A DNA stretch of 46,455 bases from an uncultured Craurococcus sp. (GCA_902805545.1 CADCTD010000139.1:1-46455); one strand, 5' to 3'; positions 8,516 through 17,447 are shown, counted from the first letter of the stretch. A program made the numbers and translations. The notes: a model not told the origin generated them from the sequence alone.

Positions 8516-10093
8516 TCAGGCCCGCTTCACCGACCAGAATATGGGCGGCCCTTTCGACAGATCGGCGAGACTCCGCCGATAGGCGGTCGTGGTGAAGCTC
8601 TGGCCGAGCGGCAGGGTCGGCACCTCCTCGAAGGCGATCGCCTGCTGCTCCCGCGCGGCCTGCTGCTGCGCGGCGAGGTTCGGCGCGTCGAACCACTCCG
8701 TCCGCTTCGCCTCCAGCCGGTCCGAACTCGCCCAGCCGAACCAGCCCGTCGCGCCGTTGCCGCGGATGGTCTGGTTGACGCCAGGGTTCAGCGTGTCGAA
8801 ACCCGCCCAATAGGTGAAGAAGATGCTCCAGCCGCCCCGCTCCGGTGGCTCCCGGCTGTTGCGCCGCTGCACGACCGTGCCCCAGTCCGAGGCGACATAA
8901 TCGACATTCAGCCCGACCTGCTTGAAGAGGTCGGCCCCGACCAGGCACAGCGCGTTGATGATGGGGAAGTCCGTCGCGCCGAGCAGCACCACCGGCTCGC
9001 CCTTGTACCCGCTCGCCGCGACCTCCTGCTTCACCTTGGCAAGGTCGCGCGGGCTGGTCAGCGCCTCGATGCCGGCATCGCTGGCGAAGGGCGTGCCTTT
9101 GGGGAAGAAGCCCATTCTGTCGACCCAGGCCCCCCGCTCGCTGCCCCAGGCGGCGGTCATGAAGTCGGCCTGGTTGATGGCGCCGAGCAGGGCGCGGCGG
9201 AGCTTCGGGTTGTTGAAGGGCGGATGCTGGTGGTTGAACCGCCCGAAGCCGAGCAGCCCGGTCGGGTCCGGCACCTCGGTCGCGATGTTGCGGTCGCGGC
9301 GGAGCGGCGGCAGCAGGTCGTTCGGCGGATTTTCCCACCAATCCACCTCGCCCGATTGCAGCGCGGCGGAGGCCGTCGCGCTGTCCGGCGTCACCCGCCA
9401 CTCGACGCGGTCGAAGAAGGCGCGCTTCGGCCCCGAGGTCCAGGCCGGCGTGCCCTCGCGCGGCACATAGCCATCGAAGCGCTCGTAGACGAAGCGGCTG
9501 CCCTGCACCCGCTCATCCGCCTTGAAGCGGAAGGGTCCGCTGCCGATGAACTCGGTCACGGCGCGGAAGGGGTCCGTATTCGCCAGCCGCTCCGGCATGA
9601 TGAAGGGCACCGGCGAGCCGATCTTGCCGAGCGCGTCCGGCAGCAGGGGGAAGGGCTTCTTCAGCCGGAAGACGAGGGTGCGGTCGTCGGTCGCCACCAG
9701 CTCGTCGGTGCGGGCGGCGAGTTCCTGGCCCAGCGGGTCGCGCTGCTGCCAGCGCTTGATCGAGGCGACGCAATCCCGCGCCCGCACAGGCTCGCCGTCG
9801 TGGAAGCGGAGGCCGGGGCGGAGGGTCAGCGTCCAGCGCCGGCCGTCATCCTCGACGCGATGGCCCTCGACCATCTGCGGCTGCGGCTTCAGCTCCGCAT
9901 CAAGCCCATAGAGCGTGTCCCAGACCATCAGCCCGTGGTTGCGGGTGACGTAGGCCGTGGTGGTGATGGGGTCGAGCGTGCCGATATCCGATTGCGGGAT
10001 GAAGCGCAGGACCCGGCTGTTGGCCGGCTGCGCGACCGCGAAACGGGCGAGGGGCGCCGCCGCGGCGGCACCCAGCACAGTGCGTCGGAACAT
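8516..10093 (-). CDS. ABC transporter substrate-binding protein, family 5 (array member 5)
   Basis: A 525-residue receptor. The leader MFRRTVLGAAAAAPLARFAV has the twin arginines but a weaker Tat consensus than the others. The mature start RVLRFIPQSDIGTLDPITTT closely matches member 6, and so do EPVRARDCVASIKRW and PAWTSGPKR. By eye, 5 and 6 are the closest pair in the array and the likeliest recent duplication. The cleft block is VDWWENPPNDLLPPL. The later block is FFPKGTPF rather than FTPGTPL, shared in kind with member 6 (FFPPGTPM). An 81-base gap separates it from member 6. Confidence 0.92.
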   Translation of the reverse strand: MFRRTVLGAAAAAPLARFAVAQPANSRVLRFIPQSDIGTLDPITTTAYVTRNHGLMVWDTLYGLDAELKPQPQMVEGHRVEDDGRRWTLTLRPGLRFHDGEPVRARDCVASIKRWQQRDPLGQELAARTDELVATDDRTLVFRLKKPFPLLPDALGKIGSPVPFIMPERLANTDPFRAVTEFIGSGPFRFKADERVQGSRFVYERFDGYVPREGTPAWTSGPKRAFFDRVEWRVTPDSATASAALQSGEVDWWENPPNDLLPPLRRDRNIATEVPDPTGLLGFGRFNHQHPPFNNPKLRRALLGAINQADFMTAAWGSERGAWVDRMGFFPKGTPFASDAGIEALTSPRDLAKVKQEVAASGYKGEPVVLLGATDFPIINALCLVGADLFKQVGLNVDYVASDWGTVVQRRNSREPPERGGWSIFFTYWAGFDTLNPGVNQTIRGNGATGWFGWASSDRLEAKRTEWFDAPNLAAQQQAAREQQAIAFEEVPTLPLGQSFTTTAYRRSLADLSKGPPIFWSVKRA

Positions 10094-10174
10094 CGTGGTC
10101 TCCCCGGAAGCCGGTCGGGCCGGCCATTCCGGGAAGTGAAGCGCGGATCGCCCACGCTCCGCAAGCGGGACGAA

Positions 10175-11782
10175 TCAGCCCTTTTGCAGGTTCCAGAACA
10201 GCGGCATGCCGCCCAGCACCCCGGTCACCCCGCGGCGATAGGACCAGGGCTGGAAATACTGGCCGAGCGGCAGGTAGGGCGCCTGGCGGAATCCCTCCTG
10301 CTGGATCTCGGCGGCCAGCTTCTGCTGCGCGCCGAGGTCCGGGGCATCGAGCCAGGCGCCGCGCAGCTCCTCCATCTTCGGCATGGTGGGCCAGCCGAAC
10401 CAGGCACTCGTCCCGTTGCCGCGCAGCCCGAGATGCGTCGCCGGCGAGAAGAAGTCGAGCCCGGTGAAGAAGGTGAAGAAGACGCTCCAGCCGCCCTTGT
10501 CGGCCGGCTCGCGGCTGGCCCGGCGCTGCACCACGCTGCCCCAGTCGGTCGAGACGTAGTCGACGTTCATCCCCGACTTCACCAGCATGTCGCGCCCGAC
10601 CTGGGCGAGCGCGTTGAGCGAGGGGAAGTCGGAGGCGGCGATCACCACGATCTTCTCGCCCTTGTAGCCGGCGGCGGCGAGGTCGCGCTTCACCTTGTCG
10701 TAGTCGCGCGGCGCCGTCAGCACGTCGAGGCCGACGGTGCTCGCCATCGGCGTCCCCGGCGGGAAGAAGCCGACGCCGTCGCGCCAATTGGAGGGGTCGG
10801 TGCCGATGACGGCGCTCATGTAGTCGGACTGCTCGACGCCGCCGAGCAGGGCGCGGCGGATATCGGGATTGTTGAAGGGCGGGTGCAGGGAGTTGAAGCG
10901 CAGCAGCGCCATCAGCCCGGTCGGGTCGTAATTCTCGACGACCAGGTTGCGGTTGCGCCGGAGCAGCGGCAGCAGGTCGGCGGTCGGCTGCTCCCACCAA
11001 TCGACCTCGTTGTTGCCGAGCGCCGCCGCGGCGGTCGAGGCATCGGGCACGACGCGCCACTCGACGCGGTCGAAATTCACCCGCTTCGGCCCGGAGGTCC
11101 AGGCCGGGGTGCCGGCCTCGCGCGGGACGTAGCTCGGGTTGCGCTCATAGACGAGCAGGCTGCCCGGCACCCGCTCGTCCGCCTTGAAGCGGAACGGACC
11201 GGAGCCGATGTTCTCGCGGATCGGGTTGTTCGCATCCTGCGCGGCGATGCGCTCCGGCATGATGAAGGGCACCGGCGTCGAGGGCTTGGCCAGCGCGTCG
11301 AAGAGCAGGGTGAAGGGCCTCTTCAGCCGGAAGGTGAAGCTGCGGTCGTCATCGGCGACGAGCTCGTCGGTCGCCGCCATCAGCGCCTGGCCGAGCGCGT
11401 CCCGCTGGGCCCAGCGCTTGATCGAGGCGACGCAATCGCGGGCCCGCACCGGCTCGCCGTCATGGAAGGCGAGGCCCTGGCGCAGCGTGATGGTCACGCG
11501 CCGCCCGCCATCCTCCACCTTGTGCCCCTCGGCCATCTGCGGCTGCGGCTTGAACTCGGCATCGACGCCATAAAGCGTATCGTAGATGAGGAAGGCGTGG
11601 TGCCGGGTCACATAGGCGGTGGTCACGACGGGGTCGACCACCGCGACGTCGGATTGCGGGATGAAGCGCAGCACCCGGCTGCCCGCCGGCTGGGCCAGGG
11701 CGGGCGCCGGGAAGCGGAGAGCGGCACCGGCCACGGAAGCACCGGCCAGCGCAGCGCCGGCCAGCAGGTTTCGACGATGCAT
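10175..11782 (-). CDS. ABC transporter substrate-binding protein, family 5 (array member 6, first transcribed)
   Basis: At 535 residues the longest of the six, because of a longer leader (MHRRNLLAGAALAGASVAGA, probable cleavage after ALAQP). The mature part starts RVLRFIPQSDVAVVDPVVTT; the cleft block is NEVDWWEQPTADLLPLL. It is the first receptor gene of the array in transcription order. It starts 65 bases after the stop of the histidine kinase gene on the same strand. That spacer (11783-11847) is the most likely place for the array's own promoter, though no clear -35/-10 pair was seen. Function otherwise as the other members. Confidence 0.93.
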   Translation of the reverse strand: MHRRNLLAGAALAGASVAGAALRFPAPALAQPAGSRVLRFIPQSDVAVVDPVVTTAYVTRHHAFLIYDTLYGVDAEFKPQPQMAEGHKVEDGGRRVTITLRQGLAFHDGEPVRARDCVASIKRWAQRDALGQALMAATDELVADDDRSFTFRLKRPFTLLFDALAKPSTPVPFIMPERIAAQDANNPIRENIGSGPFRFKADERVPGSLLVYERNPSYVPREAGTPAWTSGPKRVNFDRVEWRVVPDASTAAAALGNNEVDWWEQPTADLLPLLRRNRNLVVENYDPTGLMALLRFNSLHPPFNNPDIRRALLGGVEQSDYMSAVIGTDPSNWRDGVGFFPPGTPMASTVGLDVLTAPRDYDKVKRDLAAAGYKGEKIVVIAASDFPSLNALAQVGRDMLVKSGMNVDYVSTDWGSVVQRRASREPADKGGWSVFFTFFTGLDFFSPATHLGLRGNGTSAWFGWPTMPKMEELRGAWLDAPDLGAQQKLAAEIQQEGFRQAPYLPLGQYFQPWSYRRGVTGVLGGMPLFWNLQKG

Positions 11783-11847
11783 GAGCTCATTTCTCCCCGA
11801 CAGCGAAACGGACCGGACAGTAGCGATTTTCCCGCCTCCGTGAAGCG

Positions 11848-13059
11848 TCAGAATGAAGCACCCTGCTCGATCATCGGCATCCGCAGCGTGAAGCGCGTCT
11901 CCGCCGGGGTGGAGGCGGCCTCGATGAGCCCGTCATGCGCCTCGGCGATCTGCTGGGCGATGTAGAGGCCGAGCCCCAGTCCCTCCCGGCTCGGCCCATG
12001 CGTGCCGCGGGCGAAGGGCTGGAACAGGCCGGGCAGCACCCCGGGCGGGATCGGCGCGCCGCCATTGGTGACGGAGAGCTCGAACCACCCGCCCCCGGTC
12101 CAGGCGGAGACCCGCACCGGCCGGTCCGCCGCGCCATGGACCAGCGCATTGCCGAGCAGGTTGGAGACCAGCTGCGCCATCCGCCGCCGGTCGCAGGGCA
12201 CTGGCGCATCGAGGCGGAGGGCGGTCTCGATCGCGCGGTCCGGCCGGCTGATCTGCAACTCCAGGATGATTTGCTCCAGAAGATTTTCCATCACTACCGG
12301 TTCGCGCTCGAGCAGCAGGCCGCCGCCGAGGCGGAAACGGGCGAAATCCATCAGGTTATCGATGAGCCCGCCCATCCGCCCGGCGCTCGCCTGCGCCATG
12401 TCGACGAGCTGCAGCGCCTGGTCGTTCAAGGGCGTCTTGCGCAGCAGCCGCATTCCACCATCGATTGCGGCCAGCGGGTTGCGAAGGTCATGCCCCAGCA
12501 CCGCGATGAACTGCTCGCGCAGCGCCGCCACCCGCTGCGTGTCGAGCAGCGTCGCCTCGCTCGCCGCCATCCGCTCCAGCGCGCCGAGATGCTGGCCGAT
12601 GAGGTCGGCGAACATCTCGAACAGGCTGATGATCTCGGGCGTCCTCAGCCGCCGCGGCTCCGGGTCGACGGCGCAGAGCGTGCCGAAGAAACTGCCGTCC
12701 ACCCGCCGGATGGGCACGGAGATGTAACTGCGGAAGCCGTAGGTCGCCGGCGTGTGATGCCCGCGATAGACCTCGTCGCAGGCGATGTCATCGATCACGA
12801 TCGGCGTGGTCGCCATGCGTACCTCGTGGCACAGCGTCGATTCGACCGGCAGTTCGCCGCCCGGGGCGAGGCCGAAGGCGATGGCGTCGCGGATGGCGCA
12901 GGCGATCCAGCGGTCCTCGGTGACGCGCGCGACGGCGGCGAAGCGCATCCCGCTGAGCCGGCAGACGGTTTCGAGAATCGTGGGAATGATCGGGATGCGG
13001 CCGATGGCGGCGACATCCGCGGCGAAATCCTCGGTCATCGGTCCTGCGGTTTCCGGCAT
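11848..13059 (-). CDS. Soluble GAF-domain sensor histidine kinase
   Basis: A 403-residue kinase without membrane helices, so probably cytoplasmic. Residues about 20-160 form a GAF domain (CRLSGMRFAAVARVTEDRW; FRSYISVPIRRVDGSFFGTL). The dimerisation and phosphoacceptor helix follows, with the H box AVLGHDLRNPLAAID and His190. The ATPase domain shows an N box (MAQLVSNLLGNALVHG, Asn300/304), a degenerate first G box (TNGGAPIPPG) and a second G box GLGLGLYIAQQ near 361-371. No response regulator lies beside it. A second ATG at 13038 would shorten it by 7 residues. Its position 65 bases upstream of six binding-protein genes hints at co-transcription, but a direct role in controlling them is only inference. 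Confidence 0.9.
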   Translation of the reverse strand: MPETAGPMTEDFAADVAAIGRIPIIPTILETVCRLSGMRFAAVARVTEDRWIACAIRDAIAFGLAPGGELPVESTLCHEVRMATTPIVIDDIACDEVYRGHHTPATYGFRSYISVPIRRVDGSFFGTLCAVDPEPRRLRTPEIISLFEMFADLIGQHLGALERMAASEATLLDTQRVAALREQFIAVLGHDLRNPLAAIDGGMRLLRKTPLNDQALQLVDMAQASAGRMGGLIDNLMDFARFRLGGGLLLEREPVVMENLLEQIILELQISRPDRAIETALRLDAPVPCDRRRMAQLVSNLLGNALVHGAADRPVRVSAWTGGGWFELSVTNGGAPIPPGVLPGLFQPFARGTHGPSREGLGLGLYIAQQIAEAHDGLIEAASTPAETRFTLRMPMIEQGASF

Positions 13060-13244
13060 CGGCTCATGCTAAACGATCCCCCGGCGAGCCGGGACATCGC
13101 CCCGACGCTCGCCCTTGCGCCTGCGCCGTGGAACGTGACAGCGGAAGCGGCGGTTTCGCGCCCTGGGCGAGCGGTTGTCACTGCGCCGTGGTTTGTCCGG
13201 CGGGGCCAGGACGCGTAAGCCTTGCCGCAGACAGGAAGCCCTGG

Positions 13245-13727
13245 ATGACGTCTGCACTCACCGATCCCGACCTCTCCCACCCGCCGCTCCCCTCCCGCAG
13301 GGGCGGCCGCGTGCTGGGCGAGTTCCTGCGCTTCGGCGTGGTCGGCGTGGCGGGCTTCCTCGTCGATGCCGGCGTGCTGACGGCGGGCATCGCGCTTGGC
13401 ACCGGCCCCTGGATCGGGCGCGTGCTGTCCTATCTCGCGGCGGCGACCACAACCTTTGCGTTGAACAGGGCCTGGACGTTTCGCGCGACGCGATCGGCAG
13501 ACGGGCTCGGGCGGCAGTGGATGCTCTTCCTGCTCGTCAACCTTCTCGGCTTCGTCTGCAACTATGGCACCTATGCCGCGCTGGTCGCCGGGGTTCCACT
13601 GGTCGCGGCGCAACCGGTGATCGGCGTTGCGGCCGGCTCCTTGGCTGGGATGGCCGCCAATTTCCTCATGTCCCGGCGCTTCGTCTTCGGCGCCGCCGGG
13701 GCCGACCCCCGTCCCTCCAGAGCGTGA
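13245..13727 (+). CDS. GtrA-family small membrane protein (putative lipid-linked sugar flippase)
   Basis: A 160-residue protein with four predicted membrane helices and the GtrA signatures LRFGVVGVAGFLVDAGV, ALNRAWTFR and NFLMSRRFVFG. GtrA proteins are thought to flip polyprenyl-phosphate-linked glucose or similar sugars across the inner membrane for periplasmic glycosylation. The start at 13245 is chosen because AGGAAG (13232-13237) lies seven bases before it; the upstream extension to 13128 looks non-coding. Its usual partner, a GtrB-like glycosyltransferase with two C-terminal helices, lies two genes downstream at 15375. Which sugar is flipped cannot be told. Confidence 0.88.
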   Translation: MTSALTDPDLSHPPLPSRRGGRVLGEFLRFGVVGVAGFLVDAGVLTAGIALGTGPWIGRVLSYLAAATTTFALNRAWTFRATRSADGLGRQWMLFLLVNLLGFVCNYGTYAALVAGVPLVAAQPVIGVAAGSLAGMAANFLMSRRFVFGAAGADPRPSRA

Positions 13728-13789
13728 AGGCCAGCGGGAGCCATGCCCATCGCAATCAAGAGCCTCAACCCTAGCCCTGGGCGGTCAGC

Positions 13790-15295
13790 ATGCAGGACGT
13801 GATGCCCCCTGAGCACCGGGCCGGCGAACGCCGGCTGCTGACCGCGGTGGCCGAGGCCGGCTGGGTCGGCCTCGGCGGCGCGCGCCGCGACCGCTGGGCG
13901 ATCGGCTCGCCGCTGCCGCCGGCGCTGCTGGCGCTGGCCGTGGTGATGCTGGACGGCATCTGCCTCGCCGCCAGCGGCCTCGCCGTGCAGGCGCTGCCGC
14001 TCGGGTCGACCGAGGGACCGGCGCTGCGGCTGATCGGCTTCGTCGCCCTGCTGGTGCCCTGCCTGATCGCCGCTGCCGGCGGCTACAGCCATGCCGCGCT
14101 CTTCGGCGGCAAGCGGGCCGGGCTCGGCGCGCTGGCCGGGCTGGTGCTCGGCATCGGCGGCATGGGGCTGGCGGCGCAGGCGCTCGGCGCCCGCGGCAAT
14201 TTCCCGCCCGGCCTCGCGCTGCTCTGGCTCGGCATCGCCATGCCGCCCTTGCTCGCCGGGCGGATGGCGGCCGCCGTCGCCCTCCGCGCCGCGGCCGAGC
14301 GCACGCGGCAGCGCGCCGTGGTGGTGGGCGACGGGCCGCAGGCCGCGCGCCTGGTCGCCGCCCTCGGCGGCCGGCCGGATCGCAGCCTGGAGCTGGTCGG
14401 GCTGGTCGATGACCGCCGCGCCCATCAGGCCGGCGGGCTCCGCAACGGCCTGCCCTATCTCGGCTCGCTCGAGGCGCTGGACGCCATGATCCGCCGCGGC
14501 GAGGTCGACCAGGTGATCCTCGCCCTCCCCTGGGCGGCGGAGGCGCGGCTGCAGGGCCTGCTCAAGCATTTCGCCGATTACCCGGTCGATGTCCGCCTCG
14601 CGCCGGACCTCATGGCCTATCGCAGCCTCGGCACCGCGCCGGAGGGCGAGCGGCTGCGCCTGCTCCGCCTCGCCGACCGGCCGATCAGCGGCTGGGGCGC
14701 CGTGGTCAAGCTGGTGGAGGACTACATCCTCGCCGTGCTGGCGCTTGCCGTCGCCGCGGTGCCGATGGCGCTGATCGCGCTGGCGGTGCGGCTCGACAGC
14801 CCGGGCCCGGTGCTGTTCCGCCAGCGCCGCACCGGCTTCAACAACCAGCCCTTCTACGTGCTGAAGTTCCGCACGATGTATCATGAGGCGGCCGACTACA
14901 CCGTCGCCCGCCAGGTCTCGCTCGGCGACAAGCGGGTGACGCGGGTCGGCGCGATCCTCCGCCGCACCTCGCTCGACGAGCTGCCGCAGCTTTTCAACAT
15001 CCTCCGCGGCGAGATGTCCTTCATCGGCCCGCGGCCGCATGCCCCGGGCACCCGCGCCGGCGGCCGGCCCTTCGAGGAGGTCGCCGCCCGCTATGCCGCG
15101 CGGCACCGGGTGAAGCCCGGGCTCACCGGCCTCGCCCAGGTGCGCGGCTGGCGCGGCCCGACCGAGACGGAGGAGAAGCTGCTCCGCCGCGTCGAGAGCG
15201 ACCTCGAATACATCGATACCTGGTCGCCCTGGCTCGACTTCACCATCCTGGTGCGCACCCTGCTCGCCGTCGCCCGGATGCGGAACGCCTTCTGA
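13790..15295 (+). CDS. Polyprenyl-phosphate sugar-1-phosphate transferase (priming glycosyltransferase of exopolysaccharide synthesis)
   Basis: A 501-residue WcaJ/PssY-type enzyme that moves a hexose-1-phosphate from a UDP-sugar to undecaprenyl phosphate, the first step of repeat-unit assembly. The N-terminal half has about four membrane helices, then a nucleotide-binding-like fold beginning RQRAVVVGDGPQAARLVAAL. A further helix stands near 310-330. The catalytic bacterial sugar transferase domain follows, with RQRRTGFNNQPFYVLKFRTM (KFRTM at 359), the SLDELPQLFNIL Asp-Glu motif near 396, MSFIGPRP and KPGLTGLAQV. The usual second-half signatures are all present, so it should be active. An alternative ATG is at 13802. 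Confidence 0.93.
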   Translation: MQDVMPPEHRAGERRLLTAVAEAGWVGLGGARRDRWAIGSPLPPALLALAVVMLDGICLAASGLAVQALPLGSTEGPALRLIGFVALLVPCLIAAAGGYSHAALFGGKRAGLGALAGLVLGIGGMGLAAQALGARGNFPPGLALLWLGIAMPPLLAGRMAAAVALRAAAERTRQRAVVVGDGPQAARLVAALGGRPDRSLELVGLVDDRRAHQAGGLRNGLPYLGSLEALDAMIRRGEVDQVILALPWAAEARLQGLLKHFADYPVDVRLAPDLMAYRSLGTAPEGERLRLLRLADRPISGWGAVVKLVEDYILAVLALAVAAVPMALIALAVRLDSPGPVLFRQRRTGFNNQPFYVLKFRTMYHEAADYTVARQVSLGDKRVTRVGAILRRTSLDELPQLFNILRGEMSFIGPRPHAPGTRAGGRPFEEVAARYAARHRVKPGLTGLAQVRGWRGPTETEEKLLRRVESDLEYIDTWSPWLDFTILVRTLLAVARMRNAF

Positions 15296-15374
15296 CCGGC
15301 GGAGTCATTCCGCCGCCACATTCCTTGTGTAGAATGACCTTCCTGGCCAGCAGCCGAGGAAGGAAGCCCTCACC

Positions 15375-16385
15375 ATGCCGGAGAGCACCTTGCCCGACAC
15401 CCATCTTTCGCCCGGAGCGAAGCTGCTGCCGGGCTACCGCCACGCCCCGCGCGTCGCGGTGCTCATCCCCTGCTACAACGAGGAGGTGGCGATCCCGCGG
15501 GTGGTCGCCGCCTTCCGCGGCGCCCTGCCGGACGCCACCATCTACGTCTACGACAACAACTCGAAGGACGGCACCGTCGCCGCGGCGCGGGCCGCCGGCG
15601 CCGTGGTGCGCAACGAGTCCCTCCAGGGCAAGGGCCATGTCGTGCGGCGGATGTTCGCCGATATCGAGGCCGACGCCTATGTGCTGGTCGATGGCGACGA
15701 CACCTACGACGCCGCCGCCGCGCCTGAGATGCTGCGCCTCCTCCTCGCCGACCGCCTTGACATGGTGACCGGCGTGCGTCGCACGCCCGAGGCGGTCGCC
15801 GCCGCCGCCTACCGCCCCGGCCACCAGCTCGGCAATGCGGTGCTGACGGGGATGGTGCGCTGGGTCTTCGGCGACCGCATCTCTGACATGCTCTCCGGCT
15901 ACCGGGTCTTCTCCCGCCGCTTCGTCAAGAGCTTCCCCGCGCTCGCCGCGGGCTTCGAGACGGAGACGGAATTCACAGTCCACGCCCTCGAGCTGAAGCT
16001 CCCCGTCGGCGAGGTGCCGAGCAACTACAAAGAGCGCCCGGCCGGCTCCACCAGCAAGCTGAAAACCTATAGCGACGGCTTCCGCATCCTGCGGACCATT
16101 ATCACCCTGGTGCAGCGGGAGCGGCCGCTGATGTTCTTTTCGGTGGCCGGTGGCGTGCTCCTCTTCCTCGCCCTGGTGCTGGCCGTGCCGCTGCTGCAGA
16201 CCTTCCTCGCCACCGGCCTCGTCCCCCGCCTGCCGACGGCGGTGCTGGCGACCGGCCTCGTCCTGCTCTCCTTCCTCAGCTTCGTTTGCGGCCTCATCCT
16301 CGACACGGTGACGCGCGGCCGGCAGGAGGCGAAGCGCATCGCCTATCTTTCGCTGCCCGCGCCGGAGTTCGAGGAGCGGCCATGA
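15375..16385 (+). CDS. GT2 glycosyltransferase with two C-terminal membrane helices (GtrB/DPM1-like)
   Basis: A 336-residue family 2 glycosyltransferase. The Rossmann-like GT-A domain begins RVAVLIPCYNEEVAIPRVV, with IYVYDNNSKDGT (about 56-67) and VLVDGDDTYD as the metal-binding DxD region (Asp107-109). Two hydrophobic helices at about 253-275 and 288-312 anchor the C-terminus. This matches polyprenyl-phosphate sugar synthases of the DPM1/GtrB type, which load a sugar onto undecaprenyl phosphate. Together with the GtrA-like gene at 13245 it forms a plausible synthase-flippase pair, split by the priming transferase gene. The stop overlaps the next gene start (ATGA). Confidence 0.9.
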   Translation: MPESTLPDTHLSPGAKLLPGYRHAPRVAVLIPCYNEEVAIPRVVAAFRGALPDATIYVYDNNSKDGTVAAARAAGAVVRNESLQGKGHVVRRMFADIEADAYVLVDGDDTYDAAAAPEMLRLLLADRLDMVTGVRRTPEAVAAAAYRPGHQLGNAVLTGMVRWVFGDRISDMLSGYRVFSRRFVKSFPALAAGFETETEFTVHALELKLPVGEVPSNYKERPAGSTSKLKTYSDGFRILRTIITLVQRERPLMFFSVAGGVLLFLALVLAVPLLQTFLATGLVPRLPTAVLATGLVLLSFLSFVCGLILDTVTRGRQEAKRIAYLSLPAPEFEERP

Positions 16386-17416
16386 CGATCGGCCCCTACC
16401 CCTCCCCCGAGCACATCGCCGGCGCAAGCGGACCGGCGGGCGGGGTGGATGCCGACGTCATCATCCTGGCGATGGACCGGGCCGAGGAGACGGTCGCCGC
16501 CATCGCCTCCGCCCGCGCCCAGGCCGGGCTCTCGAAGCATGTCTGGATCGCCGACCAGGGCAGCAAGCCGGAGAACCTCGCCCGCCTCGCCGCTGCCGTC
16601 GAGGGCGCGCCGGATGCGACCCTGGTGCGGCTCGACCGCAACTGGGGCGTCGCCGGCGGGCGCAACCGGGCGACGGCGCTGGGCCGCGGCCGGATGGTCT
16701 TCGCCCTCTACAACGACGCCGAGTTCCAGGACGCCGATACCCTGGCCCGCGCGCTCCGTGCCCTGGATGCGGAGCCGGACATCGCCGCCATCGCCTGCCG
16801 CATCCTCGTCTTCGACACCGGGGCGGAGGACCTCTCCTCCTGGGGCTACCCGCCCGGCCTGCTGCCGCGCGCGACGGAGAGCTTCGACGTCGCCACCTTC
16901 GTCGGCGCCGGCCATGCCATCCGCCGCCAGGATTTCGAGCGGACCGGCGGCTATGACGATGCGCTCTTCTTCTGCTGGGAGGAGTTCGACTTCGCGCTGC
17001 GCGCCATCAATGCCGGCCAGCGCATCCGCTACCGCGGCGACATCGCCGTGCGCCACAAGGTGAGCGGCGAGCACCGCTTCGCCTGGTCCGGCACGCGCTG
17101 GTTCCACTTCGTCCGCAACCGGCTCTATATCGGCCTCAAATACGGGCTCGCCCCGGCCTCGCTGCTGCCGCGCTACCTGGCCTACCAGGTGAAGGGTGCG
17201 CGCAACGGCGTCCTCGCGCAGGGGCTCAAGGCGGGGCCGGCGGCCCTCGGCCTCTGGCGCCGCTTCCGCCCGGCGCCGGGGACGGAGGCGCTCTACCGCC
17301 TGACGCCCGCCGCCCGCGACTACCTCGCCCGCAACGACGCCGCCCATCGCGGCGGGCTCGGGCGGCGGGTGCGGGCGGAGGTGCTGGCCGCGCTCCCCAG
17401 TGCCAGGCCCGGTTGA
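16382..17416 (+). CDS. GT2 family glycosyltransferase (rhamnosyltransferase-like)
   Basis: A 344-residue family 2 transferase, probably cytoplasmic or peripherally membrane bound. It starts at the ATGA overlap with the preceding gene; the open frame continues upstream but only inside that gene. Recognisable parts are NWGVAGGRNRATALGRGR (sugar-nucleotide binding), LYNDAEFQD (an NDAE variant of the DxD site), FVGAGHAIRRQDFERTGGYD (acceptor region) and FFCWEEFDFALRAINAG, the ED-type catalytic base motif. It likely adds one sugar to the growing lipid-linked repeat. Donor and linkage are unknown. Confidence 0.9.
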   Translation: MTIGPYPSPEHIAGASGPAGGVDADVIILAMDRAEETVAAIASARAQAGLSKHVWIADQGSKPENLARLAAAVEGAPDATLVRLDRNWGVAGGRNRATALGRGRMVFALYNDAEFQDADTLARALRALDAEPDIAAIACRILVFDTGAEDLSSWGYPPGLLPRATESFDVATFVGAGHAIRRQDFERTGGYDDALFFCWEEFDFALRAINAGQRIRYRGDIAVRHKVSGEHRFAWSGTRWFHFVRNRLYIGLKYGLAPASLLPRYLAYQVKGARNGVLAQGLKAGPAALGLWRRFRPAPGTEALYRLTPAARDYLARNDAAHRGGLGRRVRAEVLAALPSARPG

Positions 17417-17447
17417 GGCCGGCTGCCGCCGACCCCACCTTCGCCGG

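Noticed and set aside
5243-11965. A 2240-codon open frame on the plus strand
   Set aside because: It lies antisense across members 2-6 of the binding-protein array, is low-complexity (Arg/Gly/His/Pro-rich) and arises from the very high GC at third positions. The minus-strand genes have clear domains.
13128-13244. N-terminal extension of the GtrA-like protein
   Set aside because: The extension lacks family similarity, and a good ribosome site lies just before 13245.
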